A DNA stretch of 33,175 nt. It comes from Actinomycetota bacterium. GTDB taxonomy: Bacteria > Actinomycetota > Acidimicrobiia > Acidimicrobiales > Ilumatobacteraceae. Positions 6,323-15,065 of this stretch are shown here, piece by piece (the first letter of the stretch is position 1; the number at the start of each line of letters is the position of its first letter). The stretch lies in contig JACQZX010000006.1 of assembly GCA_016213665.1 (NCBI GenBank), forward strand, positions 1 to 33,175. Reading direction: 5' to 3'. The translations under genes and the position numbers were made by a program. The notes under the pieces are model-generated. The model made no database searches, was not told the DNA's origin, and saw only the letters and a program-made list of their open reading frames with translations.

Positions 6323-8257
6323 GTGAGCGCCGATCCCTTCCCCGAGTTGCCGGCCGAGCGGGCCCACCTCAGCTTCGCCCGCGCTTGTCGCGACGCGATG
6401 ATCGACCGCTTCTGTGCCCTCGACCCGAACGCCTCCGCCGACGAGATGACCAAGGAGTACATCGAGGTCACGGTCGCCGAAGCGCTGGAGGATCTACGCA
6501 CGCCCGGCGCAGGCGACTTCTTCGGCCGGATCGAGACCGCTCATAAGGCGGTAGCGAACGAGCGCTTCTACATCGGTCGTCGGCACATCGAGGACGAGTC
6601 ACACGATCCGGTGGTGATCGACTGGCGCGCGCCGATCGCGGCCCCGTTCTATCGCGCCACGCACGCCGACTCGTTCGGCCTCGCCCACCGCCGTCGGTTC
6701 ACCGCCGTCGACGGTGAGTTCACGGCGTATCTCGACGAGCAACTCGATGACCCACACCACGAGTCGACGGGCAGTGGCATTCCCGACCCGGTGCTGGCCG
6801 AGATCGGGGCCGTGCGCACCGGCGCGATGCGCGAGATCGTGGCGACGATCCAGGCCGAGCAAGACATGATCATTCGAGCACCACTCGACCAATGCCTGGT
6901 CGTGCAGGGCGGGCCAGGCACCGGCAAGACCGCCGTCGGCCTGCACCGCGCCGCCTATCTTCTCTTCGAACACCGCCACCGACTTGTGCGCGATGGCGTG
7001 CTGGTGGTCGGCCCGAACAGCGTGTTTCTCGATTACATCGGCAACGTGCTGCCCTCGCTGGGTGAGCGCAGCGTGCAACAACGCACCGCCTTGGAACTCT
7101 GTGTGCCGAGGGTGCAAATCACCGGCGAGGACGAACACGGCGTGCGACGTTGGAAGGGTGCGGCCGAGATGCTCGGCCGACTCGAAGGGGCAAGCGTGGC
7201 ACACATCTCTGTCCCGACCGACGACCTGCGCGTTCCGATCGGTGCGCGCACGCTCGTCATCACCCGCGGCGAGATCGCGGCATGGATCGCGCAGGCTCTA
7301 CACGCCAACACACCGGTGAACAAGCGGCGTAGCTCGCTCAAGGGCATCGTCCAGCGCGACATGCTGCGCCGGTTCGACCGCGATGATGTCTGGGAGAAGG
7401 CGCCGATACTGCGCGCCGCCATCGCCAAGGCCTGGCCGACCCAACTTCCAACGACAATGGTCGACAAACTGCTGGCAGCACTCGATGTCGGTCCGGCCGG
7501 CAAGCGGCGGCGGTGGACGGTCGCCGACCAGTTCCTCGTCGATGAAGCCAATTCGCTGCTCAACGGAACTCCATTCACGTTTGGGCACGTCGTGGTCGAT
7601 GAGGCGCAGGACCACAGCGCCGTCGCCCTGCGCTGCATCGGTCGCCGCAGCCCGACAGGGTCGATGACGATTCTCGGCGACCTCGCACAATCAACGACCC
7701 CAGCCGGTCAACAAGAATGGGAACAGGTACTCGCTTACGTACGGGCTGTCGCCGGCGAAGTCGCCCACCTCACGATCGGCTATCGCGTGCCGGCACCGAT
7801 CCTCGATGTGGCCAATCGACTCCTGCCGTACACGGCGGTCACGGCGGCAGCCAGTCGCAGCGTGCGCACAGAGGGCGAGGCGCCGACCGTGCGAGTCGCC
7901 GAAGCCGACGACCTAGCCGATGCTGTCGCCGATGAAGCCACGATCGTTCGTCGGCGACACCACAACACCGGCATCGTCGCGCCGGCCAGCCTGCATGCCC
8001 CGATCGCGGCAGCGTTGGCCCGGCGCGGGTTACGGGCGAGCGATCGGGTACACAATCTGGCAAACGACGAGGTGCCGATCTTCCAGCCCGAAGCGGTCAA
8101 GGGTCTCGAGTTCGACGGCGTGATAGTCGTCAACCCGCACCAGATATTCGACGACTCAGCGCTCGGCGCACGGTTGCTATACGTGGCAATGACGCGCGCC
8201 GTGCAGGTGCTGCACATAGTGACCGATGCCACTGTTCCGGCGCCGATTGTCTCTTGA
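6323..8257 (+). CDS. HelD-like UvrD-family helicase/ATPase
   Basis: A 644-aa SF1 helicase-type ATPase of the HelD group. By family knowledge HelD proteins push into RNA polymerase channels and release stalled polymerase or DNA. An N-terminal arm (about 1-95) precedes the insert VIDWRAP (about 98-104), typical of this group, then the Q-motif-like QAEQDMIIRAP (about 177-187), Walker A GGPGTGKT (196-203) and Walker B VVVDEAQD (about 423-430). Late motifs GYRVP, EAVKGLEFDGVIVVNP and LLYVAMTRA complete the set. Length is a little short for class II HelD but no motif is lost. GTG at 6323 is chosen because the sequence before it is the divergent promoter. It is transcribed away from mftA and has no operon partner. 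Confidence 0.88.
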   Translation: MSADPFPELPAERAHLSFARACRDAMIDRFCALDPNASADEMTKEYIEVTVAEALEDLRTPGAGDFFGRIETAHKAVANERFYIGRRHIEDESHDPVVIDWRAPIAAPFYRATHADSFGLAHRRRFTAVDGEFTAYLDEQLDDPHHESTGSGIPDPVLAEIGAVRTGAMREIVATIQAEQDMIIRAPLDQCLVVQGGPGTGKTAVGLHRAAYLLFEHRHRLVRDGVLVVGPNSVFLDYIGNVLPSLGERSVQQRTALELCVPRVQITGEDEHGVRRWKGAAEMLGRLEGASVAHISVPTDDLRVPIGARTLVITRGEIAAWIAQALHANTPVNKRRSSLKGIVQRDMLRRFDRDDVWEKAPILRAAIAKAWPTQLPTTMVDKLLAALDVGPAGKRRRWTVADQFLVDEANSLLNGTPFTFGHVVVDEAQDHSAVALRCIGRRSPTGSMTILGDLAQSTTPAGQQEWEQVLAYVRAVAGEVAHLTIGYRVPAPILDVANRLLPYTAVTAAASRSVRTEGEAPTVRVAEADDLADAVADEATIVRRRHHNTGIVAPASLHAPIAAALARRGLRASDRVHNLANDEVPIFQPEAVKGLEFDGVIVVNPHQIFDDSALGARLLYVAMTRAVQVLHIVTDATVPAPIVS

Positions 8258-8303
8258 CCGGGGTGAGTGTGCATTCGGACTCTCGTTTGCGGCGCGTCGA
8301 AAG

Positions 8304-8990
8304 TTAGTCAGCTTCACCGCGCAGGAGGCGCAGTTCCGCCTCCAAGAATGCGGCACGAGCCTCGGAGTCGGCAAGTCGCGATTCGGCTTCGTCGGCGCGG
8401 CTCTGCTCCTGCAAAAGCCAGCCAAACGGATCGGCGCGCAAGCCGACGGTGCGGCCTCCAGGACAACAGAGTGCGAGGTGGCCATCGCTGCGCACGAACG
8501 CCATCCTCATGCCCTCGCTGTACTTGCCGAGAGCATCGGTGCGCACGATCTCGCCGTCGATCAGTTCGATTCGGTGAACGGTCTCGCGATCGGGGTGCAG
8601 CGCGTACACCTCGCCGACGCCGGCTTGCAGCCAGCGGCGGTAACGACGTTCGAGTCTCGGCCAGCTGTTAGAGGGCGACACAACTTCAACGCACACCGAA
8701 GGCACCACACCGTGCTCGTCGACGAGATAGCGACCGAATTCTCGGCCAGCCATTCCCGGCAACACCATCAGGTCGGGCGCGGTGTGATACTTCTCGCCGG
8801 CGGGTACGAAAGGGGTGTTTCCGGTGACCAGCGCGCCGGTACCCGCCATCGTGTGCTGAGCCGACTGAACCAGCAGAGTGCACCATGCCGAGTGAGTCGT
8901 CGACTCCATTATAGGGTCGAGTTCTTCGCCGGGAAGGTGTGGGTAATCGTACTCGGGCGCCTCGTCCGGCGAATCGAGTGGTACAGGCAT
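8304..8990 (-). CDS. Uma2-family (DUF820) putative endonuclease with coiled-coil tail
   Basis: A 228-aa protein. The middle carries the Uma2 pattern: APDLMVLPG, then CVEVVSPSN (usual VIEVLSPSN), then LERRYRRWLQAGVGEVYALHPD, which matches the family's usual ExY..AGV.EYW.VDP stretch. These belong to the PD-(D/E)xK nuclease fold, but the natural role of Uma2 proteins is mostly unknown. The Asp and Glu of the fold are present, while the basic residues are arginines rather than the common lysine, so activity is uncertain. Residues from about 188 to the end form a charged helix (QEQSRADEAESRLADSEARA) likely to be a coiled coil. The ATG at 8990 follows a TACGCT box at 7 bases, suggesting a leaderless transcript. 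It converges with the helicase gene, with a 46-base gap. Confidence 0.8.
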   Translation of the reverse strand: MPVPLDSPDEAPEYDYPHLPGEELDPIMESTTHSAWCTLLVQSAQHTMAGTGALVTGNTPFVPAGEKYHTAPDLMVLPGMAGREFGRYLVDEHGVVPSVCVEVVSPSNSWPRLERRYRRWLQAGVGEVYALHPDRETVHRIELIDGEIVRTDALGKYSEGMRMAFVRSDGHLALCCPGGRTVGLRADPFGWLLQEQSRADEAESRLADSEARAAFLEAELRLLRGEAD

Positions 8991-8997
8991 GGACACA

Positions 8998-9003
8998 AGC
9001 GTA
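8998..9003 (-). promoter_or_regulatory. -10 box for the Uma2-type gene
   Basis: TACGCT on the minus strand fits TAnnnT and ends 7 bases before the ATG at 8990. There is no ribosome binding site, so a leaderless transcript is likely. The -35 region is not recognisable. Confidence 0.45.
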
Positions 9004-9123
9004 GACCCCCTCTGGAACACGGCGCAGGGCCGTCTTGATTGAGCAGGGGAAGCCGTCACGAGCAAGATACCGGCCGGGTGCGCGAGGGTAACGTGTGGAA
9101 CCAAATCAACAGGGGGTAACACC

Positions 9124-10251
9124 GTGAAGACCAAGGCAGCGATTCTGTGGGAACGCAACACACCGTGGAGCGTCGAAGAGATCGAGCTCGATCCGCCCAA
9201 GAACGGTGAGGTGTTGGTGAAGATCGCTGCCAGCGGCATGTGCCACAGCGACGAACATCTCGTCACCGGCGACCTCGCCGGTGCCACTCCCGAGCCCCCG
9301 CTCATCGGTGGCCACGAGGGAGCAGGCGTGGTGCTCGAGGTCGGACCTGGCGTGTTCAGTGTGCAACCGGGTGATCACGTCGTGTTCGGCTTCGTGCCCG
9401 CGTGCGGGCGCTGCCCAAGCTGCGCCGAAGGCCACAGCAACCTGTGCGACCTCGGTGCGATCACGGCGACCGGTTTGCAGCTCGGCGACGGAACGTCTCG
9501 TCACCACGCGCAGGGCAAAGACCTACTGCTCGGCATCGGTGCGTTAGGAACTTTCGCCCACCACACAGTGGTCAATGAGGCGAGTTGCATCAAGATCGAC
9601 AACGACCTTCCGCTCGACAAGGCCTGCCTGATGGGCTGCGGCGTCGTCACCGGCTGGGGTTCAGCGGTGTATGCCGCGCAGGTACAGCCAGGCGACACTG
9701 TCGCCGTCGTCGGGGTCGGCGGCATCGGCGCCAACGCCGTGCAGGGTGCCCGTCTCGCCGGCGCGAGAGTCATAGCCGCCATCGACCCGATCGAGTTCAA
9801 ACGCGAGAAGGCGATGGAGTTCGGCGCAACACACACCCACTCCTCGATCGACGAAGCACTGGAAGCACTCGGCGAGACCACCTGGAGCCGCGGCTTCGAC
9901 AAGGTGATCATGACGTGCGGCGTCGGCAACGGCGACGTTCTCGGGCAGGCGTTCTGGTTGGGCGGCAAGCGCAGCAAGATCGTGGTCGTCAACATCCACC
10001 CGACCGCGGAAGCCAGCATCGCCGTCCCGGCGGTGTTTCTCACCGTCTTCGAAAAGCAACTGATCGGGTCGCTCTTCGGCTCCGGCAACCCACGCCGCGA
10101 CATACCGAAGTTGCTCGAGCTGTATACGCAGGGACAACTCGATCTCGATGGCCTGGTCACCAACACCTACACGCTCGAACAGATCAACGAGGGTTACGCC
10201 GACATGTACTCCGGCAAGAACATTCGCGGCGTCATGGTCTACCCAGCGTGA
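9124..10251 (+). CDS. NDMA-dependent (mycofactocin-type) zinc alcohol dehydrogenase
   Basis: A 375-aa medium-chain zinc alcohol dehydrogenase. Catalytic zinc ligands are C40, H64 and C172, with E65 nearby. The structural zinc has C94, C97, C100 and C108. The nucleotide fold shows GVGGIG (197-202) with D221 ending strand two, which favours NAD. The overall sequence, from the start KTKAAILWE through SRHHAQGKDLLLGIGALGTFAHH, fits the NDMA-dependent subfamily. By family knowledge those enzymes hold NAD(H) tightly, do not release it, and pass electrons to mycofactocin in the cell. That makes it the likely client of the cofactor begun by mftABC 3 kb away. The GTG start has an AGGGGG ribosome binding site 8 bases upstream. 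The alcohol oxidised is unknown. Confidence 0.9.
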   Translation: MKTKAAILWERNTPWSVEEIELDPPKNGEVLVKIAASGMCHSDEHLVTGDLAGATPEPPLIGGHEGAGVVLEVGPGVFSVQPGDHVVFGFVPACGRCPSCAEGHSNLCDLGAITATGLQLGDGTSRHHAQGKDLLLGIGALGTFAHHTVVNEASCIKIDNDLPLDKACLMGCGVVTGWGSAVYAAQVQPGDTVAVVGVGGIGANAVQGARLAGARVIAAIDPIEFKREKAMEFGATHTHSSIDEALEALGETTWSRGFDKVIMTCGVGNGDVLGQAFWLGGKRSKIVVVNIHPTAEASIAVPAVFLTVFEKQLIGSLFGSGNPRRDIPKLLELYTQGQLDLDGLVTNTYTLEQINEGYADMYSGKNIRGVMVYPA

Positions 10252-10276
10252 CGCCCTCACGGTGACGACCGCCGAT

Positions 10277-10282
10277 TAGGGT
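10277..10282 (+). promoter_or_regulatory. Possible -10 box for the HAD-GH18 gene
   Basis: TAGGGT fits TAnnnT and lies in the 52-base gap before the HAD-GH18 gene. Between it and the gene is a mini-ORF of four codons (ATG at 10293: Met-Ser-Pro-Gln) whose stop overlaps the gene's ATG. Evidence is limited to this short match. Confidence 0.35.
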
Positions 10283-10303
10283 CGCAGACGAAATGAGCCC
10301 CCA

Positions 10304-12133
10304 ATGACTACCTCCGCTGCGGCGCGCCCGGCGGCCATTCTCTGGGACATGGATGGCACCCTCGTCGATACCGAGCCGTACTGGATCGCGACCGAGTTCG
10401 CGTTGGTAGAGGAGTTCGGAGGGCAGTGGAACGACAGTGATGCCCGGTCGCTCGTGGGCTACGACCTCCGCAACGCGGCAGCAATCTTGCGCGAGCGCGG
10501 CGGCGTCAAGTTGTCCGACGACGAAATCGTCAATCGCCTGCTCGACGGTGTCATCCAGCGTGTCCACAAGAAGGTGCCATGGCGGCCCGGGGCGCGCACC
10601 TTGTTGGCCGAGCTGCGCAGGCAACACATCCCGTGTGCGTTGGTGACCATGAGTTGGCGACGTTTCACCGACCAGATCGTGCGCGCCTTGCCGGCGGGCT
10701 CGTTCGATGTCGTGATCACCGGCGACCAGGTCGCCAATGGCAAGCCCCATCCGGAGCCCTATCTGGCCGCCGCCGCTGCCCTTGGCGTGAAGGCAACCGA
10801 CTGCGTCGCAATCGAAGATTCGCCAACTGGTGTACGCAGTGCTGTCGAGGCCGGCTGCCGGACATTTGCAGTGCCCAACGCGGTCTCGGTGCAACCAGGG
10901 CGCGGCTACACGGTTGTCGACTCGCTCGACCGCATCGATCGCGAAGCGCTAGGTCTGCGCAGCCCACTCTCGGGGACGCGGTTCGGTCGCTGGGGCGCGC
11001 GCGGTCAACTCGCGACCTTGCTGGCGATGGTGGCGGCCGCGACCGCGATCGTGTTCGCAGTCCGCGACGATTCCCCTCCTCCGCTCGCAGACATTCCGAT
11101 CAGCGGTTGGGCACCGTATTGGGTGCTGCCGCAGGCGACCGAGACAGTGGGCACGAACGGTGCGTTATTGCACGAGGTGTCACCGTTCTGGTTCACAACA
11201 ACCGGGGCGGTCACGATCGAGGTCGCCGCCAACGTCGAGCCATCGGCGATGCAGGCGCTCATCGCCCAGATTCGATCAACAGGTGGTCGGGTCGTGCCGT
11301 CGATCACCGATGGGATGGGCAAGGCGGAGATGGCAGCGATGCTCGCCGATCCCGTGAGCCGCAGTCGTCACATCGCGACAATCGCGGATCTCGTCACCCG
11401 CGAAGGCTTCGACGGCATCGACATCGACTACGAGGGTTTTGCGTTCGTGGACGATTACGCCAGTTGGGAGACAACGCGCCCGAACTGGGTGATCTTTCTC
11501 AGGCAACTCGCCACCTCGCTACATGCTCGCGGCGCGCGACTTGTTGTGAGCGTGCCGCCGATCTACGACACCGAGCGCACACCAGAGAGCGGCCGATGGG
11601 TCTACGACTACGCGGCGATGGGCGCAATTGTCGACAACATTCGCATCATGGGTTACGACTACTCGGTGTCTGCCCCCGGCCCGATCGCCCCGATCGGTTG
11701 GGTGCGAAGTGCGATACAGGCAGCCAAGGAAGCCGTCGAGGACGACAGCAAGCTCGTGCTCGGGATACCGCTGTACGGCCGCAATTGGGTCGTCAGCGTG
11801 GTCGGCACCTGCCCGGCGGACGCCGAAGGAACCGTGCCGATCACACAAGCGAGCGCCACCGAGCTGATCGCCAAGCGCGGGGCGGTGCCGGTGTACGACT
11901 ACAACATCAACGAGACCATGTTCACCTATCAACTGGAGCTGACCGACGGCGTCAGCACCTGCACGCAGAACCGTGAGGTGCACTACGTCGACCCTGTGGG
12001 GAGCCGGGCGCGCCTCGACTTGGCGCGCACAGAACGGATCGGCGGGGTCGCGTTCTGGGCGCTCGGCTTCGACAACCCGCAAACCTGGGCAAGCGTCGCG
12101 GAGGTGGCGACACCAATCGCGGCTCAGGTGTGA
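10304..12133 (+). CDS. HAD phosphatase fused through a TM helix to a GH18-type domain
   Basis: A 609-aa single reading frame joining two unrelated enzymes. Residues 1-220 are a HAD-superfamily hydrolase of the phosphoglucomutase/phosphoglycolate phosphatase type: DMDGT with D15 and D17, T115 of motif II, K147 in GKPHPEPY, and D172 in IEDSPTG. A basic stretch and one hydrophobic helix (about 236-253) follow. Residues 265-605 are a glycoside hydrolase 18-type barrel with the catalytic pattern DGIDIDYE (D370, D373, D375, E377), then MGYDYS and a closing GVAFWALGFD. The charge pattern suggests the phosphatase is in the cytoplasm and the GH18 domain outside, perhaps acting on cell-wall glycans like YaaH/SleL-type proteins. 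All key residues of both enzymes are present. I know no standard family with this fusion. Confidence 0.88.
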   Translation: MTTSAAARPAAILWDMDGTLVDTEPYWIATEFALVEEFGGQWNDSDARSLVGYDLRNAAAILRERGGVKLSDDEIVNRLLDGVIQRVHKKVPWRPGARTLLAELRRQHIPCALVTMSWRRFTDQIVRALPAGSFDVVITGDQVANGKPHPEPYLAAAAALGVKATDCVAIEDSPTGVRSAVEAGCRTFAVPNAVSVQPGRGYTVVDSLDRIDREALGLRSPLSGTRFGRWGARGQLATLLAMVAAATAIVFAVRDDSPPPLADIPISGWAPYWVLPQATETVGTNGALLHEVSPFWFTTTGAVTIEVAANVEPSAMQALIAQIRSTGGRVVPSITDGMGKAEMAAMLADPVSRSRHIATIADLVTREGFDGIDIDYEGFAFVDDYASWETTRPNWVIFLRQLATSLHARGARLVVSVPPIYDTERTPESGRWVYDYAAMGAIVDNIRIMGYDYSVSAPGPIAPIGWVRSAIQAAKEAVEDDSKLVLGIPLYGRNWVVSVVGTCPADAEGTVPITQASATELIAKRGAVPVYDYNINETMFTYQLELTDGVSTCTQNREVHYVDPVGSRARLDLARTERIGGVAFWALGFDNPQTWASVAEVATPIAAQV

Positions 12134-12145
12134 TGAACTGTGGCG

Positions 12146-12658
12146 ATGAGCGATCGTATTGACGAAGCGAAACGGTCGGCGCTGGCAGAGCGGCGAGCTG
12201 AGCTGAGCGCTCAATACCTGATACCACCGGATAGCCGGCCCGCCTCGACTGCGCGCGGCGTGCACCACACAGCACACATCAGTAGCGACGTCGAGCGCAC
12301 TATCAGGTTCTACGACGGCGTACTCGGGTTCCCCCTGATCGAGATGTTCGAGAACCGCGACTACGCCGGTTCGACGCACTTCTTCTTCGACATCGGCAGG
12401 GGCAACGCCCTGGCTTACTTCGACCTACCAGGGCTCGACCTGGGGCCGTACCAAGAGGTTCTCGGGGGTCACCACCACCTTGCGATCTCGATGGACGAGT
12501 CCGAATGGGAGGCGGCACGGGCTCGCCTCGAAGCCGCCGGTATCGAGTATTCGCACATCAGTGGATCGTCGCTCTACTTCCGCGGTCCGGATGGCGAACG
12601 GCTCGAGCTGATCAGTGATCCGCTCGGTCACATGTACGGCAACGACCTTGGTGCGTGA
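12146..12658 (+). CDS. VOC/glyoxalase-family protein
   Basis: A 170-aa vicinal oxygen chelate protein. After a charged N-terminal helix of about 35 residues, one VOC module is visible: VHHTAHISSDVERTIRFYDGVLGFPLIE, then ALAYFDLPG, HHHLAISMD and RGPDGERLELISDP. The His of HHTAHIS, the His of HHHLAI and the Glu of RLELI are the probable metal ligands. VOC members include glyoxalases, ring-cleavage dioxygenases and epimerases; the reaction here cannot be told. The ATG at 12146 is used; a GTG at 12140 is also possible. It begins 12 bases after the HAD-GH18 stop and runs into the acyl-CoA ligase region, so it may be cotranscribed with both. Confidence 0.85.
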   Translation: MSDRIDEAKRSALAERRAELSAQYLIPPDSRPASTARGVHHTAHISSDVERTIRFYDGVLGFPLIEMFENRDYAGSTHFFFDIGRGNALAYFDLPGLDLGPYQEVLGGHHHLAISMDESEWEAARARLEAAGIEYSHISGSSLYFRGPDGERLELISDPLGHMYGNDLGA

Positions 12659-12668
12659 CGGCCACCGG

Positions 12669-12674
12669 TACTAT
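12669..12674 (+). promoter_or_regulatory. -10 box for the acyl-CoA ligase
   Basis: TACTAT fits TAnnnT and ends 7 bases before the ATG at 12682. That is the spacing seen at other leaderless starts here, and it supports 12682 rather than the GTG at 12655 as the start. Confidence 0.45.
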
Positions 12675-12681
12675 CGCGTCG

Positions 12682-14310
12682 ATGGAGTACCAATTCGCCA
12701 CCGTTTGGGAATCGATCGCCGACACGTTGCCCGCGCACACGGCAGTCGTGCATGGCAATCGTCGGTTCAGCTGGCCTGAGTACGACGATCGCGCCGCCCG
12801 CATTGCGGCAGCTTTCGTGGCCGCCGGGCTTGGCCCGAACTCGAAGATCGGTCTCTATCTCTACAACGGCAACGAATACCTGGAAGCACACTTTGCCGCG
12901 TTCAAGATGCGGGGCGTGCCGATCAACATCAACTACCGCTACGTCGATGAAGAGCTGCGCTACCTGCTCGACAATTCCGACGCAGAGGCACTCGTCTTTC
13001 ACTCCTCGCTCGGTGATCGTGTTGAACGTGTACGTCGGCGACTCCCCAATCTGAAGTTGCTGATCGAGGTCGAAGACTCCGAGCCCGGCCAGGTGCCGGT
13101 GGCCGGAAGTTATGAGGAAGTGCTCTCCGGTCACGCTCCGATGCCCCGCATCGTTCGTGACGAGAACGACCACTACATGCTCTACACCGGTGGCACCACG
13201 GGCATGCCAAAGGGAGTGATCTACGACATGGGTGGGCTTACCCGCTCGTTTGCAGCGCTCGGCTTCCCTCTACTCGGGATTGCCGCGCCCACGAGTGCCG
13301 CCGACATCGCACCGATGATCGGCGACAGCGTTGCTGCCAACGGCCAGTTGATCAGCCTCACGTGCGCTCCGCTCATGCACGGGACGGGGGTGTGGCTGGG
13401 AGCAATGATGCCCCACCTCAGCGGAGCACAGGTCGTAACGCTGCAAAGTCGCTCGCTCGACGCCGACGAAGTGCTGCGCACCGTGCAGAACGAAGTGGTT
13501 ACCAACGTGACCATCGTCGGCGATGCATTCGCGAAGCCACTCATCAACGCGATCGACGGCGCGATCGCTGCGGGCACGCCCTACGACCTCGCCAAGCTGA
13601 GGATGATCGTCTCCTCGGGGGTGATGTGGACCGCCGAAGTCAAAGAACAACTCCTCGAACGCATCGAGCACGTGATTCTGCTCGATGTGATCGGCTCGTC
13701 AGAGGGCGCGATGGGCAGCAGCATCTCGATGAAGGGAATCCCGCCGAGCACGGCCAAGTTCATGCAGAACCCGGCGACCAGGGTGTTCGCCGAAGACGAC
13801 CGTCAGATCGTGGCCGGTAGCGACGAGGCCGGCATGGTGGCCGCCGGCGGGATGGTGCCGATCGGCTACTTCAAAGATGAAGAGAAGTCCGCTCGCACTT
13901 TTCGAACGATCGATGGCGTTCGTTACTCGTTTGCGGGCGACATGGCCAAGGTGGCCGCCGACGGATCGCTGATCCTGCTCGGCCGCGGCAGCCAGGTAAT
14001 CAACTCCGGTGGCGAGAAGATCTTCCCGGAGGAGGTTGAGGAAGCCGTCAAACGCGTCGACGGCGTCGTCGATTGCCTCGTCGTCGGCGTCGATGACGAC
14101 AAGTTCGGCCAAGTGGTGACAGCCGTCGCGTCGTTGTCCCGTGGTGCTTCCGTAACAGCGCCCGCCGTCATCGCCGCGGTCAAGCTCGACCTGGCCGCCT
14201 ACAAGGCGCCCAAGCACGTCGTGTTCGTTGCGGAGGTGCCACGCGCGCCCAACGGCAAGGCCGACTACACGGTGGCGCGGCAACTCGCCGCCGCTGCCCT
14301 CGGCCTCTAA
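12682..14310 (+). CDS. AMP-forming acyl-CoA synthetase
   Basis: A 542-aa member of the adenylate-forming (ANL) family that activates a carboxylic acid with ATP and couples it to CoA in the cytoplasm. The ATP loop YTGGTTGMPKG is at about 168-178. The later motifs VIGSSEG, GRGSQVINSGGEKIFPEEVE and the C-terminal catalytic lysine in PNGKADY (about K526) are intact. The N-terminal part, with NYRYVDEELRYLLDNSDAEALVF, resembles the fatty or aromatic acyl-CoA ligases common in actinobacterial catabolic clusters. The ATG at 12682 fits the family start MEYQFATVWESIAD and a nearby -10 box; GTG at 12655, overlapping the VOC stop, is the alternative (551 aa). It converges with the dienelactone hydrolase gene, the two overlapping by 4 bases. 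Substrate unknown. Confidence 0.93.
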   Translation: MEYQFATVWESIADTLPAHTAVVHGNRRFSWPEYDDRAARIAAAFVAAGLGPNSKIGLYLYNGNEYLEAHFAAFKMRGVPININYRYVDEELRYLLDNSDAEALVFHSSLGDRVERVRRRLPNLKLLIEVEDSEPGQVPVAGSYEEVLSGHAPMPRIVRDENDHYMLYTGGTTGMPKGVIYDMGGLTRSFAALGFPLLGIAAPTSAADIAPMIGDSVAANGQLISLTCAPLMHGTGVWLGAMMPHLSGAQVVTLQSRSLDADEVLRTVQNEVVTNVTIVGDAFAKPLINAIDGAIAAGTPYDLAKLRMIVSSGVMWTAEVKEQLLERIEHVILLDVIGSSEGAMGSSISMKGIPPSTAKFMQNPATRVFAEDDRQIVAGSDEAGMVAAGGMVPIGYFKDEEKSARTFRTIDGVRYSFAGDMAKVAADGSLILLGRGSQVINSGGEKIFPEEVEEAVKRVDGVVDCLVVGVDDDKFGQVVTAVASLSRGASVTAPAVIAAVKLDLAAYKAPKHVVFVAEVPRAPNGKADYTVARQLAAAALGL

Positions 14311-15065
14311 GACGCCTCGCTCTTGAGTTTCCCTTGGAGGAACCCGATGACCTGCTGCACGCTCGGCTCGTCGCGCTGTTCGGTGAGCACGCTGTGATCA
14401 CGCTTGCTCTTGCTCGGTAACTCGACGGCAATGAAGGCATCACCCAGTAGCTCGCGCAGAGAGTCGAACCTGGAACCGACCAACTTGTCGTCGGTGAAGC
14501 GCAGCCCAAGTACCTCGCAGCCGGCTCCGGCGCGGGCGGCGACCGCCAGCGCATCGGCCGCGGAGAGGTTGAGATCCGCCCCCCGCGCCGCTTTGCCGAC
14601 GGCGAAGGGCAATGAAGGCTGGCTGAGCACCGGCGCAACGACGGATTCGTCGACCATCATCGCCAGCGCGAAGCCACCGCTGAAGCACATGCCGATGGCG
14701 CCGACGCCGGGACCACCAAGTTCGTCGTGCAGCTCGCTCGCAAGTACGCGCAGCCAACCGATGATCGGTGACGTTCGATCGAGCGCCCAATGCGTGAACT
14801 CGCGCGCAACGCACACCTTCAGCATCGAGCTGGCGATGTAGGCGCCGCTGACCTCACGCCCAGGGGTGCCCACCAGCGAGGGCATCATCACCGTAAATCC
14901 GGCCGCGACCACGTCGTTGGCGAAGTCGATGACCTTGGGGGTGATACCCGGAATTTCGTGCACCACGATCACGCCCGGCCCGCTGCCGCGACGGTAGACA
15001 TCGCGGGTGTAACCGGCGGCGGTGAACTCCGACCTCACCCAGCCGTGAAGACCGCCCTCGCTCAT
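14307..15065 (-). CDS. Dienelactone hydrolase-family protein
   Basis: A 252-aa alpha/beta hydrolase of the dienelactone hydrolase type. The family triad is Cys-His-Asp with a supporting Glu, and the sequence shows VHEIPG (E37), GMCFSGG (C127), RFTDDKLV (D192/D193) and KRDHSVLT (H224). Classical members open dienelactone to maleylacetate in chloroaromatic breakdown, but many homologs act on other lactones or esters. The ATG overlaps the stop of the APH-like kinase gene in ATGA, so the two are translationally coupled. No signal peptide is present, so it should be cytoplasmic. The nearby VOC protein and acyl-CoA ligase suggest a shared catabolic theme, but the specific substrate is not evident. 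Confidence 0.9.
   Translation of the reverse strand: MSEGGLHGWVRSEFTAAGYTRDVYRRGSGPGVIVVHEIPGITPKVIDFANDVVAAGFTVMMPSLVGTPGREVSGAYIASSMLKVCVAREFTHWALDRTSPIIGWLRVLASELHDELGGPGVGAIGMCFSGGFALAMMVDESVVAPVLSQPSLPFAVGKAARGADLNLSAADALAVAARAGAGCEVLGLRFTDDKLVGSRFDSLRELLGDAFIAVELPSKSKRDHSVLTEQRDEPSVQQVIGFLQGKLKSEAS

Noticed and set aside
10579-11976. 465-codon open frame on the plus strand
   Set aside because: Out-of-frame shadow of the HAD-GH18 gene, Arg-rich and without domains.
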